A stretch of 64,000 nucleotides of DNA from an uncultured Croceicoccus sp. (lineage in GTDB: Bacteria; Pseudomonadota; Alphaproteobacteria; Sphingomonadales; Sphingomonadaceae): contig NZ_CANMCP010000004.1 in the NCBI RefSeq assembly GCF_947496385.1, positions 248,001 to 312,000 of the forward strand. The letters run 5' to 3'. The position numbers and the translations under genes are program-made. Below are positions 8,166 to 16,868 of the stretch, in pieces (position 1 is the first letter of the stretch; every line of letters begins with the position of its first letter). The notes under the pieces were generated by a model. It saw only the letters and a program-made list of their open reading frames with translations. It was not told where the DNA came from and did no database searches.

Positions 8166-9608
8166 ATGCAATACACCGATTTCATCCGCGAGACCTGCCC
8201 CATCGGCGGCAAATGGGTCGGCGCCGATGATGGCGGCAGTATCGCCGTCACCGACCCCGCCACCGGCGAAACGCTCGCCCGCGTCCCCGATATGGGCAGC
8301 GCGGAAACGAAACGCGCCATCGCCGCGGCGGAGGCCGCGATGCCGCAATGGCGCGCGAAAACCGCAGGCGAGCGATCCGCCATCCTGCGCCGCCTGTTCG
8401 AGCTCATGATGGAGCATAGCCAGGCGCTCGGCGAGCTGCTCTCGCGCGAGCAGGGCAAGCCGATGGCCGAGGCGGTGGGTGAGATCGGCTATTCCGCCAG
8501 CTTCATCGAATGGTTCGCGGAGGAAGGCAAGCGCGCCTATGGCGAGATCATCCCGCCGCACGATGCGGACAAGCGCATCCTGACCTATCGTCAGCCGGTC
8601 GGCGTCGTCGGCGCGATCACCCCTTGGAACTTCCCGTCGGCGATGATCGGGCGAAAGCTCGGCCCCGCGCTCGCGGCGGGCTGCACCTTCGTGCTGAAAC
8701 CTGCGTCGCAAACGCCGCTCTCGGCGCTGGCGCTTGCGGTCCTTGCCGAAAAGGCGGGGGTTCCGGCGGGCGTGTTCAACATCGTTACCGGAAGCGCATC
8801 GGCCATCGGCGGCGCGCTCACGCAGAGCAGGACGGTCCGCAAGATCAGCTTTACCGGATCGACCGAGGTGGGGCGCGAACTCATGCGGCAGAGCGCCGAT
8901 ACGATCAAGAAGATGTCGCTCGAACTGGGCGGAAACGCGCCGTTCCTGGTGTTCGACGATGCCGATCTCGATGCCGCGGTCGATGGCGCCATCGCGTCGA
9001 AATTCCGCAATGGCGGGCAGACCTGCGTGTGCACCAACCGGTTCTACGTGCAGGATGGCATTTACGATGCGTTCGCCGACCGGCTCGTCGAACGGGTGCG
9101 CGCGATGACGATCGGCCGCGGTATCGACGACGGCGTCGATATCGGTCCGATGATCGATGAAAAGGCGCTGTCCAAGATCAACGAACATCTCGACGATGCG
9201 AGGGAAAAGGGCGCCACTGTCCTCATCGGGGGGAAGCAGCCCGACCGGGGCGGCACGTGGTTCGAACCCACCGTGCTGTCCGACGTGACGCAGGATATGC
9301 AGATCACGCGCGATGAAACCTTCGGCCCCGTGGCCGGCCTCGTCCGCTTTACAGACGAGGCGGATGCGATCCGGTGGGCCAATGATACCGAGTTCGGTCT
9401 TGCCAGCTATGTCTACACCCGCGACCTTTCGCGGATGTTCCGGGTATCGGAAGCACTGGAGGCGGGCATCGTGGGCGTGAACACCGGGCTCATCTCCACC
9501 GCGGTCGCGCCTTTTGGCGGGGTGAAGCAATCGGGCCTCGGGCGGGAGGGATCCTCCCACGGGCTCGAGGATTATCTGGAGATCAAATATGTCTGCATCG
9601 GGATATGA
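8166..9608 (+). CDS. gabD: NAD(P)-dependent succinate-semialdehyde dehydrogenase
   Basis: 480-residue aldehyde dehydrogenase of the GabD type: oxidises succinate semialdehyde to succinate, linking GABA or 4-hydroxybutyrate breakdown to the TCA cycle. The cofactor-binding ITPWNFP is at 151-157, FTGSTEVG at 229-236 and the general base Glu in LELGGN (E253). The nucleophile is C287 in the GGQTCVCTN motif; the second Cys two residues later (C289) matches the redox-switch CVC pair of E. coli and human SSADH. The C-terminal GVNTGLIS...FGGVKQSGLGREGS is also GabD-specific. No GABA transaminase is in the window. Confidence 0.92.
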   Translation: MQYTDFIRETCPIGGKWVGADDGGSIAVTDPATGETLARVPDMGSAETKRAIAAAEAAMPQWRAKTAGERSAILRRLFELMMEHSQALGELLSREQGKPMAEAVGEIGYSASFIEWFAEEGKRAYGEIIPPHDADKRILTYRQPVGVVGAITPWNFPSAMIGRKLGPALAAGCTFVLKPASQTPLSALALAVLAEKAGVPAGVFNIVTGSASAIGGALTQSRTVRKISFTGSTEVGRELMRQSADTIKKMSLELGGNAPFLVFDDADLDAAVDGAIASKFRNGGQTCVCTNRFYVQDGIYDAFADRLVERVRAMTIGRGIDDGVDIGPMIDEKALSKINEHLDDAREKGATVLIGGKQPDRGGTWFEPTVLSDVTQDMQITRDETFGPVAGLVRFTDEADAIRWANDTEFGLASYVYTRDLSRMFRVSEALEAGIVGVNTGLISTAVAPFGGVKQSGLGREGSSHGLEDYLEIKYVCIGI

Positions 9609-9959
9609 GGCGCGGCATGCCGCCCGCGCCCGCGCCCGCCCCGCGACGATGCGACCCTATGATAGTGATTAGTTACCGTCCGGCCCGCCCCGGGACTAAG
9701 CACGGGCACGATGGCATGCGCTGGCGGCATCGCGTGCGGGGCCGGGTATTATTGACCGGCCTTTGGACGCAGGCTTATGAGCGCGATGGCATCGCCCTCG
9801 CATCCTGTCCCGCCAAGGCAGCGAAACGACAACGGGTCCGCCGGTATGCGGAAATGACGGACCTGACAGAATGGAATACCCGCCGCCCCGCGCGTCGCCC
9901 CGACCGGGTCGCGACACGCGGTCAAGGCGAACGCAAACGACCAAGGGAAGGAACCTACA
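9609..9959. other. 351-bp gabD-mmsA intergenic region
   Basis: Contains a perfect 12-bp palindrome GCGGCATGCCGC at 9612-9623 just after the gabD stop and a good promoter candidate for mmsA (listed separately). An open frame crosses it (9605-9973) but its product is Arg/Pro-rich low-complexity sequence with no family features, so I do not call a gene. Confidence 0.5.
9752..9780 (+). promoter_or_regulatory. Candidate sigma-70-type promoter for mmsA
   Basis: TTGACC at 9752-9757 and TTATGA at 9775-9780 are separated by exactly 17 bases, the best housekeeping-promoter match in this gap. It would give a leader of about 170 bases before mmsA. Predicted from sequence only. Confidence 0.4.
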
Positions 9960-11456
9960 TTGCGCCACGTTGACCATTTCATCACCGGAACCGTGCCACA
10001 GGGCACCGGCCGCACGCACAAGATCTGGAACCCGTCCACAGGCCAGGTTCAGGCCGAGGTGAAGCTCGGCGACAAGTCCGTGCTCGACGCCGCCGTCGCC
10101 GCCGCGCAGGAAGCGCAGCCCGCATGGGCCGCCACCAATCCGCAGCGCCGCGCCCGCGTGATGTTCCGGTACAAGGAGCTGATCGAGCAGAACATGCAAT
10201 CGCTCGCCGAACTCCTCGCAAGCGAGCATGGCAAGGTGGTCGACGATGCGAAGGGCGACGTGCAGCGCGGGCTCGAGGTGGTCGAATTCGCCTGCGGCAT
10301 CCCGCAGGTTCTCAAAGGCGAATATACGCAAGGCGCAGGCCCTGGCATCGATGTCTATTCCATGCGGCAGCCGCTCGGCATCGGGGCGGGCATCACCCCG
10401 TTCAATTTCCCGGCGATGATCCCGCTGTGGATGTCGGCGATGGCCATCGCGGTCGGCAATGCGTTCATCCTGAAACCGTCGGAGCGCGATCCGTCCGTGC
10501 CGGTGCGCCTCGCCGAATTGTTCGTGGAGGCCGGCGGACCCGAAGGCATCCTGCAGGTCGTGCACGGCGACAAGGAAATGGTCGACGCCATTCTCGACCA
10601 CGAGGCCATCGCGGCGGTCAGCTTCGTTGGGTCGTCCGACATCGCGCATTACGTCTACAACCGCGGTGTCGCCGCTGGCAAGCGGGTGCAGGCGATGGGC
10701 GGCGCGAAGAACCACGGCATCGTCATGCCCGATGCCGATCTCGACGTGACGGTCAACGACCTCGTCGGGGCGGCCTTCGGTTCGGCGGGCGAACGCTGCA
10801 TGGCGTTGCCGGTCGTCGTCCCGGTGGGCGCGGATACGGCCGAGCGGTTGAAGGACAAGCTCATCCCCGCGATCGAGAAGCTCCGCGTCGGCGTGTCGAA
10901 CGATCCCGAGGCGCAATACGGCCCGGTCGTGACCCCGGAACACAAGCAGCGGATCGAGAACTGGATCGCCACGGCGGAGAAGGAAGGCGGCGAGATCGTC
11001 ATCGACGGCCGCGGCTTCAGCCTGCAGGGGCACGAGGATGGTTTCTTCGTCGGCCCGACGCTGATCGACCGGGTCACCACCGACATGGAAAGCTACAAGG
11101 AAGAGATTTTCGGCCCCGTCCTGCAAATGGTGCGTGCCGACAATTTCGAGGATGCCGTCCGCCTGCCGAGCGAGCATCAATATGGCAATGGCGTCGCGAT
11201 CTTTACCCGCAACGGCCATGCCGCGCGCGAATTCGCGAACCGGGTGCAGGTCGGCATGGTCGGCATCAACGTGCCGATCCCCGTCCCGGTCAGCTATCAC
11301 AGCTTTGGCGGGTGGAAGCGGTCCGGCTTTGGCGACCACAATCAGTATGGCATGGACGGCATGCGCTTCTGGACCAAGGTGAAGACCGTGACGCAGCGCT
11401 GGCCCGACGGGTCGGCGACGGGCGAAAACGCCTTTGTCATCCCGACGATGGGATAG
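9960..11456 (+). CDS. mmsA: CoA-acylating methylmalonate-semialdehyde dehydrogenase
   Basis: 498-residue enzyme converting (methyl)malonate semialdehyde to propionyl-CoA or acetyl-CoA in valine, thymine and inositol breakdown. Family markers: PFNFPAMIPLWM (147-158), the nucleophile C280 in GSAGERCMA, and GGAKNH (247-252), where Asn stands in place of the general-base Glu of ordinary aldehyde dehydrogenases, as is usual for MmsA. The conserved C-terminal SFGGWKRSGFGD is intact. The start is a TTG at 9960 preceded by AAGGGAAGGA; no better ATG exists near the N-terminal homology. It is monocistronic, ending at a strong terminator. Confidence 0.94.
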   Translation: MRHVDHFITGTVPQGTGRTHKIWNPSTGQVQAEVKLGDKSVLDAAVAAAQEAQPAWAATNPQRRARVMFRYKELIEQNMQSLAELLASEHGKVVDDAKGDVQRGLEVVEFACGIPQVLKGEYTQGAGPGIDVYSMRQPLGIGAGITPFNFPAMIPLWMSAMAIAVGNAFILKPSERDPSVPVRLAELFVEAGGPEGILQVVHGDKEMVDAILDHEAIAAVSFVGSSDIAHYVYNRGVAAGKRVQAMGGAKNHGIVMPDADLDVTVNDLVGAAFGSAGERCMALPVVVPVGADTAERLKDKLIPAIEKLRVGVSNDPEAQYGPVVTPEHKQRIENWIATAEKEGGEIVIDGRGFSLQGHEDGFFVGPTLIDRVTTDMESYKEEIFGPVLQMVRADNFEDAVRLPSEHQYGNGVAIFTRNGHAAREFANRVQVGMVGINVPIPVPVSYHSFGGWKRSGFGDHNQYGMDGMRFWTKVKTVTQRWPDGSATGENAFVIPTMG

Positions 11457-11483
11457 GACGGCCCGGCTGTCTGCCCGAAAAAG

Positions 11484-11517
11484 GCCCCGCTCCGCATTGT
11501 CGGGGCGGGGCTTTTTT
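11484..11517 (+). terminator. Rho-independent terminator of mmsA
   Basis: An 11-bp GC stem (GCCCCGCTCCG at 11484-11494 pairing with 11501-11511, one G-U pair), a 6-base loop and a run of six T. It begins 28 bases after the mmsA stop. The reverse strand has an A-rich flank, so it may also help end psd transcription. Confidence 0.9.
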
Positions 11518-11538
11518 CATGGCATGATGGAGAGAGGG

Positions 11539-12402
11539 TCAGGCACCGCCGCTGGAAAGAGCATCGCCCATCCTCTCGCCGAGACGGACGGAATGCTCCG
11601 GCGCCCAATCCCCGTTAAAGGCAATGGTGTCCGCCTCGAACAGCATGATGACCGTCGATCCGAGGAGGAACCGGCCCATTTCCTCCCCCTTGGCGAGGAC
11701 GATGTCATGCTTGCCATAGGCCCATTCGGCCATGCGCCCGGTGCGGCGGGGATTGACGACGCCGTGCCATACCGTGGCCATGCTGCCCACGATGGTCGCC
11801 CCGACGAGCACCATGACAAACGGCCCATGCTCGGCCGATTCGAAGACGCAGACGATACGCTCGTTTCGCGCAAACAGCCCCTTCACCCCGCGCGCGGTCG
11901 CGGGATTGACGCTGAACAAGGCGCCGGGGACGTAGATCATGCGGATCAGCCGCCCGTCGCACGGCATGTGGATGCGGTGGTAATCGCGCGGCGACAGATA
12001 CACGTTGGCGAAGCTGCCATGGCGGAACCGCGCGGCGAGATCGGCATCCCCGGCGAGCAGCTCCGTCGTGGTGAAGCTATGCCCCTTCGCCTGCACCATG
12101 CGGTGGTCGTCGATGGCGCCGAACTGGCTGACCGCGCCGTCCACCGGGCTGACGAAGGGGGCATCGGCGATGGGGCGCACCCCTTTGCGCAAGGGGCGGG
12201 TGAAGAACGCGTTGAAGCTGTCATAGCTGGCGAGGTCGGGATCCTGCGCCTCTGTCATGTCGACATCGTACCGTTTCACGAACCAGCGGATGAGCGCCTG
12301 CGTCCACGCGCCGCCCTGTGCCCCGGCGACGCGCCCGGCGAGCTGCGTCATGCGCCGTTTCGGCATCAGATGCTGTGCCCAGATTTTCAGTCGGTCGGCC
12401 AT
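11539..12402 (-). CDS. psd: Phosphatidylserine decarboxylase proenzyme
   Basis: 287-residue inner-membrane enzyme making phosphatidylethanolamine from phosphatidylserine. The self-cleavage LGST motif is at 247-250, so the chain should split before S249 to give the pyruvoyl group. The protease-type residues are present: D88 in SPVDGAV and the histidines of SPRDYHRIHMP (H142, H145). Length and the 'bacterial type I' organisation fit. The start at 12402 (MADRLKIW) is preceded by GGGGAA; the upstream frame has no homology. The usual partner pssA is not adjacent. Convergent with mmsA and divergent from the dipeptidase gene. Confidence 0.93.
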   Translation of the reverse strand: MADRLKIWAQHLMPKRRMTQLAGRVAGAQGGAWTQALIRWFVKRYDVDMTEAQDPDLASYDSFNAFFTRPLRKGVRPIADAPFVSPVDGAVSQFGAIDDHRMVQAKGHSFTTTELLAGDADLAARFRHGSFANVYLSPRDYHRIHMPCDGRLIRMIYVPGALFSVNPATARGVKGLFARNERIVCVFESAEHGPFVMVLVGATIVGSMATVWHGVVNPRRTGRMAEWAYGKHDIVLAKGEEMGRFLLGSTVIMLFEADTIAFNGDWAPEHSVRLGERMGDALSSGGA

Positions 12403-12526
12403 TCGCGTTCCCCGTGCGGCGGGCGCGGCGGGGATGCTGCGACCCTGTTGTCCCGTTGGTGTAGGCCCTGCACACTCTTGCGTCGAGGCGCGCGGGGCGT
12501 GTAGATCGTTGCCATTCCCCCCGATC

Positions 12527-13234
12527 ATGAAGGCGCGCGGCATGGCGATGATGGACCGGTTCGAGATGTCCGACGGCCTCGTGCTCGTGCCCTGCGCCCG
12601 CATATTGAACCCACGGGTTTTCGCAATCGTTCCCGCCTATGCCGATCCGGCGTGCCCGGTGAACGGTTTCGGCGCGCTCTATCGGCGGGACGTGACCATG
12701 CTGAGGGAGGCGGGTTTCCTCGCCGCGTTCGATGTCGCCGGGCGCATCTATCACGAGGCGACGGGCCATCGCATACGCGTGCTCGATTGTTTCCGCCCGG
12801 TCGAGGCGCAGCAGGCGATGGCGGCGCTCCGTCCCGATGTGCCGGGCCATCTGCTCGCCGTGCCGGGCACCGGCGCGCACCCTCGCGGCATGGCGATCGA
12901 CATTCAACCGTTCGGCGATGCAGGCGATCTGGATTTCGGCACGCCGTTCGACGATTTTACAGAAGCAGGCCAGAGCCAATCGGATCGCGCCCATGATTTT
13001 GCCGACGTCGATCCCGACCGGCGCGCTGTGATCGCGGAGAATCGCCGCGCTCTGGACGGCGCCGTGCGGGCGGCGGCGGGCGAAACGGGCGTGCCGCTCG
13101 TCGGGCTTCCCTCCGAATGGTGGGATTACCGCCTGCCGCGCGCGGATTACGAACGATACGCGCCGGTATCGGATGCGCAATTGCCGCCCGAATGGCGCTA
13201 TCTGTCGCGGGATCAGGCTGCGGCGTCGGGATAG
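12527..13234 (+). CDS. VanX/DdpX-like D-alanyl-D-alanine dipeptidase with altered zinc ligand
   Basis: 235-residue peptidase family M15D protein; relatives hydrolyse D-Ala-D-Ala dipeptides in the cytoplasm, either for peptidoglycan recycling or, as VanX, for vancomycin resistance. Seen: LDCFRP (R90, the transition-state Arg), H118 and D125 in HPRGMAID with the same seven-residue spacing as the VanX zinc ligands H116/D123, and E197 of the EWWxY motif. The third zinc ligand is Asp (D200, EWWD) where VanX has His (EWWH), so activity is uncertain. No vanH/vanA genes are nearby, favouring a recycling role. Start could also be the ATG at 12542 (better placed AAGG). Its 3' end overlaps the convergent next gene by 22 bp. 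Confidence 0.78.
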   Translation: MKARGMAMMDRFEMSDGLVLVPCARILNPRVFAIVPAYADPACPVNGFGALYRRDVTMLREAGFLAAFDVAGRIYHEATGHRIRVLDCFRPVEAQQAMAALRPDVPGHLLAVPGTGAHPRGMAIDIQPFGDAGDLDFGTPFDDFTEAGQSQSDRAHDFADVDPDRRAVIAENRRALDGAVRAAAGETGVPLVGLPSEWWDYRLPRADYERYAPVSDAQLPPEWRYLSRDQAAASG

Positions 13235-14187
13235 GCGTCGCGGTTCAACTCCGCCTTCGCCGCGTGATATTCGCGCGAAAGCCGCTCGACCTTGGCGGCG
13301 ACCGGTTCGACGGCCTTCACCGTGCCGATGCCCTGGCCGCACCCCCACACGTCCTTCCACGCCTTCGCCTTCGACCCGCCGAAATCCATTTTGGACGGAT
13401 CGCTCGTCGGAAGATCGTCCGGGTTCATCCCTGCGTTTTCGATCGACCCGCGCAGGTAATTGCCGTGCACGCCGGTGAAAAGATTGGAATAGACGATGTC
13501 GGAGGCGCCGCTGTCGACGACCATCTGCTTGTATCGTTCGTCCGCGTTCGCTTCCTCGGTCGCGATGAACATCGAGCCCGAATAGGCGAAATCGGCCCCC
13601 ATCGCCTGCGCCGCGAGGATGGAGCGGCCCGTCGCAATCGCGCCCGAGAGCGCCAGCGGCCCCTCGAACCAGTCGCGGATTTCCTGCATCAGGGCAAAGG
13701 GCGAGAGGGCGCCCGCGTGCCCGCCCGCACCCGCCGCCACCGCGATCAGCCCGTCGGCGCCCTTGTCCACCGCCTTGTGCGCGAAACGGTCGTTGATGAC
13801 ATCGTGCATGGTGATCCCGCCCCAGCCATGGACGGCCTGGTTGACCTCCTCCCGCGCGCCGAGCGAGGTGATGACCATCGGCACCTTGTGCTTTTCGCAA
13901 ACCGCCATGTCGGTCTCCAGCCTGTCGTTGGAGCGGTGGACGATCTGATTCACGGCAAAGGGCGCGGCGGGGCGGTCCGGATTGTCGCGGTCCCACGCGG
14001 CCAGCGCCTCGGTAATTTCGTGGAGCCATTTATCCAGCATGCCGGCGGGCCGGGCATTGAGCGCGGGAAAGGAGCCGACCACGCCGGCGGTGCATTGCGC
14101 AATCACCGTGCGCGGATTGGAGATGATGAAAAGCGGCGCGCAGATGAGCGGAAGGCGCAGAGAATCGAATAGCGCAGGTCGGGCCAA
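13213..14187 (-). CDS. Nitronate monooxygenase (2-nitropropane dioxygenase-like FMN enzyme)
   Basis: 324-residue FMN-dependent TIM-barrel protein of the NPD/NMO family, which oxidises alkyl nitronates such as propionate-3-nitronate; relatives also include FabK-type enoyl reductases. Visible are the N-terminal LPLICAPLFIIS, the GADGLIAVAAGAGGHAG phosphate/FMN-binding segment and the ALSGAIATGRSI...GADFAYSGSMFIATEE block typical of the family. The start is taken as TTG at 14187, with GGAG 7 bases upstream; no in-frame ATG suits. Its end overlaps the dipeptidase gene tail-to-tail. Substrate unknown. Confidence 0.8.
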   Translation of the reverse strand: MARPALFDSLRLPLICAPLFIISNPRTVIAQCTAGVVGSFPALNARPAGMLDKWLHEITEALAAWDRDNPDRPAAPFAVNQIVHRSNDRLETDMAVCEKHKVPMVITSLGAREEVNQAVHGWGGITMHDVINDRFAHKAVDKGADGLIAVAAGAGGHAGALSPFALMQEIRDWFEGPLALSGAIATGRSILAAQAMGADFAYSGSMFIATEEANADERYKQMVVDSGASDIVYSNLFTGVHGNYLRGSIENAGMNPDDLPTSDPSKMDFGGSKAKAWKDVWGCGQGIGTVKAVEPVAAKVERLSREYHAAKAELNRDAYPDAAA

Positions 14188-14266
14188 GGCATGTCTCCAA
14201 CGGTTTTGCCGCCGGTCTACAGGACAGCCTGCCCCCATGCCAGCCCCGCCGGCGGCAAAAGCGGCA

Positions 14267-15451
14267 TTACCCCTCCGTATCGGCGGCGTCCGGCGCGCGC
14301 ACGACCGACTGGGGAAAGGTGATGGCGCAGCAGAACCCGTCGCTGCCGTCGGTTTCGATATTGGCGGCGTGGCGCGCGGACATCGCCCGGATCATGCGCC
14401 AGCCCAGCGATTGCGGGCGGTCGGGCCGCGCATCCTCCGGCGTGCCGACACCGTCGTCGCGCACGATCAGGACCCAGCCGGGATCGGTGCCCTCCGTGCG
14501 ATCGAAGCGGATGGTGATGCGGCCCTTGCTGCGCCCCTCGAACGCATGTTTGAACGCATTCGTTATCAATTCGCCCACGATCAGGCCCAAATCGATGGCC
14601 GTACTGCTCACGACCTCCACGGGTTCGCCGGCCACGTCGATGTCGACGGAAAGATTGACGCTGGAAAAAGCGTCGCTCGCATGTTTCGCCACGTTTTCGA
14701 GCAGCGGGAGCAATTCGATGCGGTCGCTCTGCTGCGCGCGTTGGAGTTCCTGATGCACGCGGGCGACGGAATGCACCCGCGCTTCCAGCTCGGCCATGGC
14801 CTGCTGCGTTTCGGGGGAGGCGGCCTTGCGCTTGCTCATCTGGATGAAGCTGACGATGAGGGCGAGATTGTTGCCGGTACGGTGGTGCACCTCGTCGATG
14901 AGCAGTTCGCGCTCCGCCATCGCGGCGGCAAGCTCGCGGTTCTGACGGGAGAGTTCGGCGATGGGGTCCGCGCTGCCGAGGCCGAGCACCGCTTCGGCCG
15001 CCGCGGCCGCGCGCCGGGCGATCTCGTCGGCGGGGACGGGCACGAAAAAGGCCATCGCCACGCGCGTTCCCTGCGGCGAGGAGGCGATGTCGAAATTGTC
15101 GGCGAGCCGCTTGACCCCGCTCAACCCCAGGCCCAGCCCGCGGGTCGCGGCCTTCGTTTCGAGATAGGGGCGCCGCTCGCGCTCGAATGCGGCGGGATTG
15201 TCGATGCCGGTGCCCTGGTCGGTGACGCGCACGCCGATTTCGGAACCGCCCGGTTTCGGCGTGGCGGAAAAACGCACCTGCCCGCCGCCCCCGTATTGAA
15301 GCGCGTTGCGCGAGATTTCGAGCACGGCGGTCACCATGCGGGTGCGCGCGAAGCTTTCGAGGCCGAAGGATTGCGCGACCTTGTCGGCAACCTGCCGGAC
15401 GCGGGCGATATCGGCCTCTGCGGCGATGCGGACGGTGATGATGTCGATCAT
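14267..15451 (-). CDS. RsbT-like ATPase domain fused to HisKA_2 histidine kinase
   Basis: 394-residue two-part protein. Residues 1-140 are an anti-sigma/RsbT-type GHKL ATPase: N-box LEISRNALQYGGGG (44-57), G1 DQGTGI (78-83), G2 RGLGLGLSGVKRL (104-116). Residues 160-394 are a HisKA_2/HWE-like histidine kinase: H-box DEVHHRTGNN (186-195; phospho-acceptor probably H190), N-box GELITNAFKHAF (293-304) and G1 DDGVG (332-336). No membrane or PAS segment is present, so the kinase should take its input from the stressosome via the RsbT-like part. Last gene of the rsb operon, starting in an ATGA overlap. Kinases of this class often act on PhyR-type regulators in alphaproteobacteria; the target here is unknown. 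Confidence 0.85.
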   Translation of the reverse strand: MIDIITVRIAAEADIARVRQVADKVAQSFGLESFARTRMVTAVLEISRNALQYGGGGQVRFSATPKPGGSEIGVRVTDQGTGIDNPAAFERERRPYLETKAATRGLGLGLSGVKRLADNFDIASSPQGTRVAMAFFVPVPADEIARRAAAAAEAVLGLGSADPIAELSRQNRELAAAMAERELLIDEVHHRTGNNLALIVSFIQMSKRKAASPETQQAMAELEARVHSVARVHQELQRAQQSDRIELLPLLENVAKHASDAFSSVNLSVDIDVAGEPVEVVSSTAIDLGLIVGELITNAFKHAFEGRSKGRITIRFDRTEGTDPGWVLIVRDDGVGTPEDARPDRPQSLGWRMIRAMSARHAANIETDGSDGFCCAITFPQSVVRAPDAADTEG

Positions 15452-16455
15452 TCGCCCACCCTCGCCGGGGTCATGCGGGCGGCAAGAATGCTCGCATCGT
15501 CGCGGCCGCGCGTATTTTCGTCGAGCAGGGTCGCGGCGATGATCGGCGCGCTGCGATAGAACAGCGGCCCGCGCCGCTCCAACCCGCGCAGCGTGCTCAC
15601 CCCGTCCGAATGCATCAGCACGGTCGCATCGGGCGCGAGCGCGCATTGCTCGGTATGGGGGGACGCCGCCCGCCCGCCGAGCAGGCCGTCCCGCACGGGA
15701 AGCCGCTTGATCGCGCCGCCCTGCACGATCATCGTCGAGATATTGCCGATGCCGGCATAGGAGAGCGTGCCCTGCGCCCGGTCCACGGTCACGACCGCGG
15801 CCACCGCCCCGCGCGTGCCCGCAAGCCCTGCTCCCATCGCGGCGAGCAGTGCGGCCGGATCCTCCCCCGGCGTGTCGAGAAACACGCGCCGCGCGGTGTC
15901 CGCGGCGACGGCGGCCTTCGCCCCATGGCCCAGCCCGTCGCACAGCATGTAGATGCTGACCGGGCCGGCCTGCTTCATCGCGATCTGGTCGCCGCATTCC
16001 CGCTCGCCCGGAAAAGGAGTGCGCATGCCGGCCTCATCGCAAAGATCGCTCATCGCCGCGGTTTTGAGCACGAACTCGCTCATGATGGCGGTGCCCTTGC
16101 CCCGCGCGGTCATGATGTCGAACCGGTCGGACAAGCGCGCGATCGCGCCAAGCCCGGTCCCGGCGGAATCGCGGGTGGACACGCCATCCTTCATCATCTT
16201 CCCGAGCCTTTCGATGCCCGGCCCGTCGTCGATGCCGATCACGTGCAGCCGTACATGCCCCGCCGCACCGGTAATGCAAGTCAGCATCCGGCCCCCGCCG
16301 CCGTGGCGCAGGATGTTCTGCGCGATTTCGGTGGCGACGATGGCGACATGTTCGGTGGCGATCGAGCCGAGCCCCGCCGCACCCGCATGGCGGCGCGCAC
16401 GGCGGCGCGCCTCCGCGACCGTGCTGGGTTCCGCGATCTTGAGCCATTCGCTCAT
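15448..16455 (-). CDS. RsbT-like kinase domain fused to RsbX-like PP2C phosphatase
   Basis: 335-residue fusion. Residues 1-135 form an RsbT-type GHKL kinase: N-box ATEIAQNILRHGGGG (41-55), G1 DDGPGI (76-81), G2 GTGLGAIARLSDRF (99-112). Residues 150-335 are a PP2C/SpoIIE-type phosphatase with the metal-binding DGLGHG (173-178), SDGV (283-286) and the C-terminal GRDDASIL (317-324). The phosphatase part corresponds to RsbX, which resets stressosomes by dephosphorylating RsbS/RsbR. Having both activities in one chain suggests a self-limiting switch. It overlaps both neighbours by 4 bp (ATGA), so translation of the operon is coupled. Confidence 0.87.
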   Translation of the reverse strand: MSEWLKIAEPSTVAEARRRARRHAGAAGLGSIATEHVAIVATEIAQNILRHGGGGRMLTCITGAAGHVRLHVIGIDDGPGIERLGKMMKDGVSTRDSAGTGLGAIARLSDRFDIMTARGKGTAIMSEFVLKTAAMSDLCDEAGMRTPFPGERECGDQIAMKQAGPVSIYMLCDGLGHGAKAAVAADTARRVFLDTPGEDPAALLAAMGAGLAGTRGAVAAVVTVDRAQGTLSYAGIGNISTMIVQGGAIKRLPVRDGLLGGRAASPHTEQCALAPDATVLMHSDGVSTLRGLERRGPLFYRSAPIIAATLLDENTRGRDDASILAARMTPARVGE

Positions 16456-16868
16456 CGTGTATTCTGTAATCCGGTCATGCGGACAATCGTGCCTGTTTCT
16501 CCATGGGTCTCTATCTCGAACTCATGAGACAGCCTTTTGGCTCCACCCAATCCGCGACCGAGGCTGTCGCGCGTCGAAAAACCGTCGGTCATCGCCTGCT
16601 CCACGTCGGCGATGCCCGGCCCCTCGTCGATGCATTCGATGCCGATCTTGCGATTGCCCGGAAACTCGTAGATCGCGAGCCGCCCGCCCCCGCCGTGTAC
16701 GATGGCATTGCGGGCGATCTCGCTTACCGCCGTGACGAAACGCGTCTGCATCAATTCGCGGCATCCGCGCTTTGCCATGGCATCGCCGACCCGCCGGCGG
16801 GCGATGGCGACGTCGCGATCGGTGACGAGGTCCAGCAGCGCGATCCTGCGACCGCCCTTGAGGATCAT
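16452..16868 (-). CDS. rsbT: RsbT serine/threonine kinase (stressosome switch kinase)
   Basis: 138-residue GHKL-fold kinase of the RsbT/RsbW family. In the known system RsbT phosphorylates RsbS and RsbR in the stressosome and is then released to activate a downstream partner. N-box SEIARNAIVHGGGG (49-62), G1 DEGPGIADVE (81-90) and G2 LGRGLGGAKRL (102-112) are all intact, and the length is normal. It is the standalone copy; two more RsbT-like domains follow in the fused genes. Overlaps rsbS upstream and the RsbT-RsbX fusion downstream by 4 bp each. Confidence 0.92.
   Translation of the reverse strand: MILKGGRRIALLDLVTDRDVAIARRRVGDAMAKRGCRELMQTRFVTAVSEIARNAIVHGGGGRLAIYEFPGNRKIGIECIDEGPGIADVEQAMTDGFSTRDSLGRGLGGAKRLSHEFEIETHGETGTIVRMTGLQNTR

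Noticed and set aside
9605..9973. A 122-residue frame in the gabD-mmsA gap
   Set aside because: Low-complexity Arg/Pro-rich product, no ribosome site, and it overlaps the mmsA promoter and start.
12221..14029. A 602-residue minus-strand frame over the dipeptidase and monooxygenase genes
   Set aside because: It runs out of frame across three recognised genes and its product has no homology pattern.
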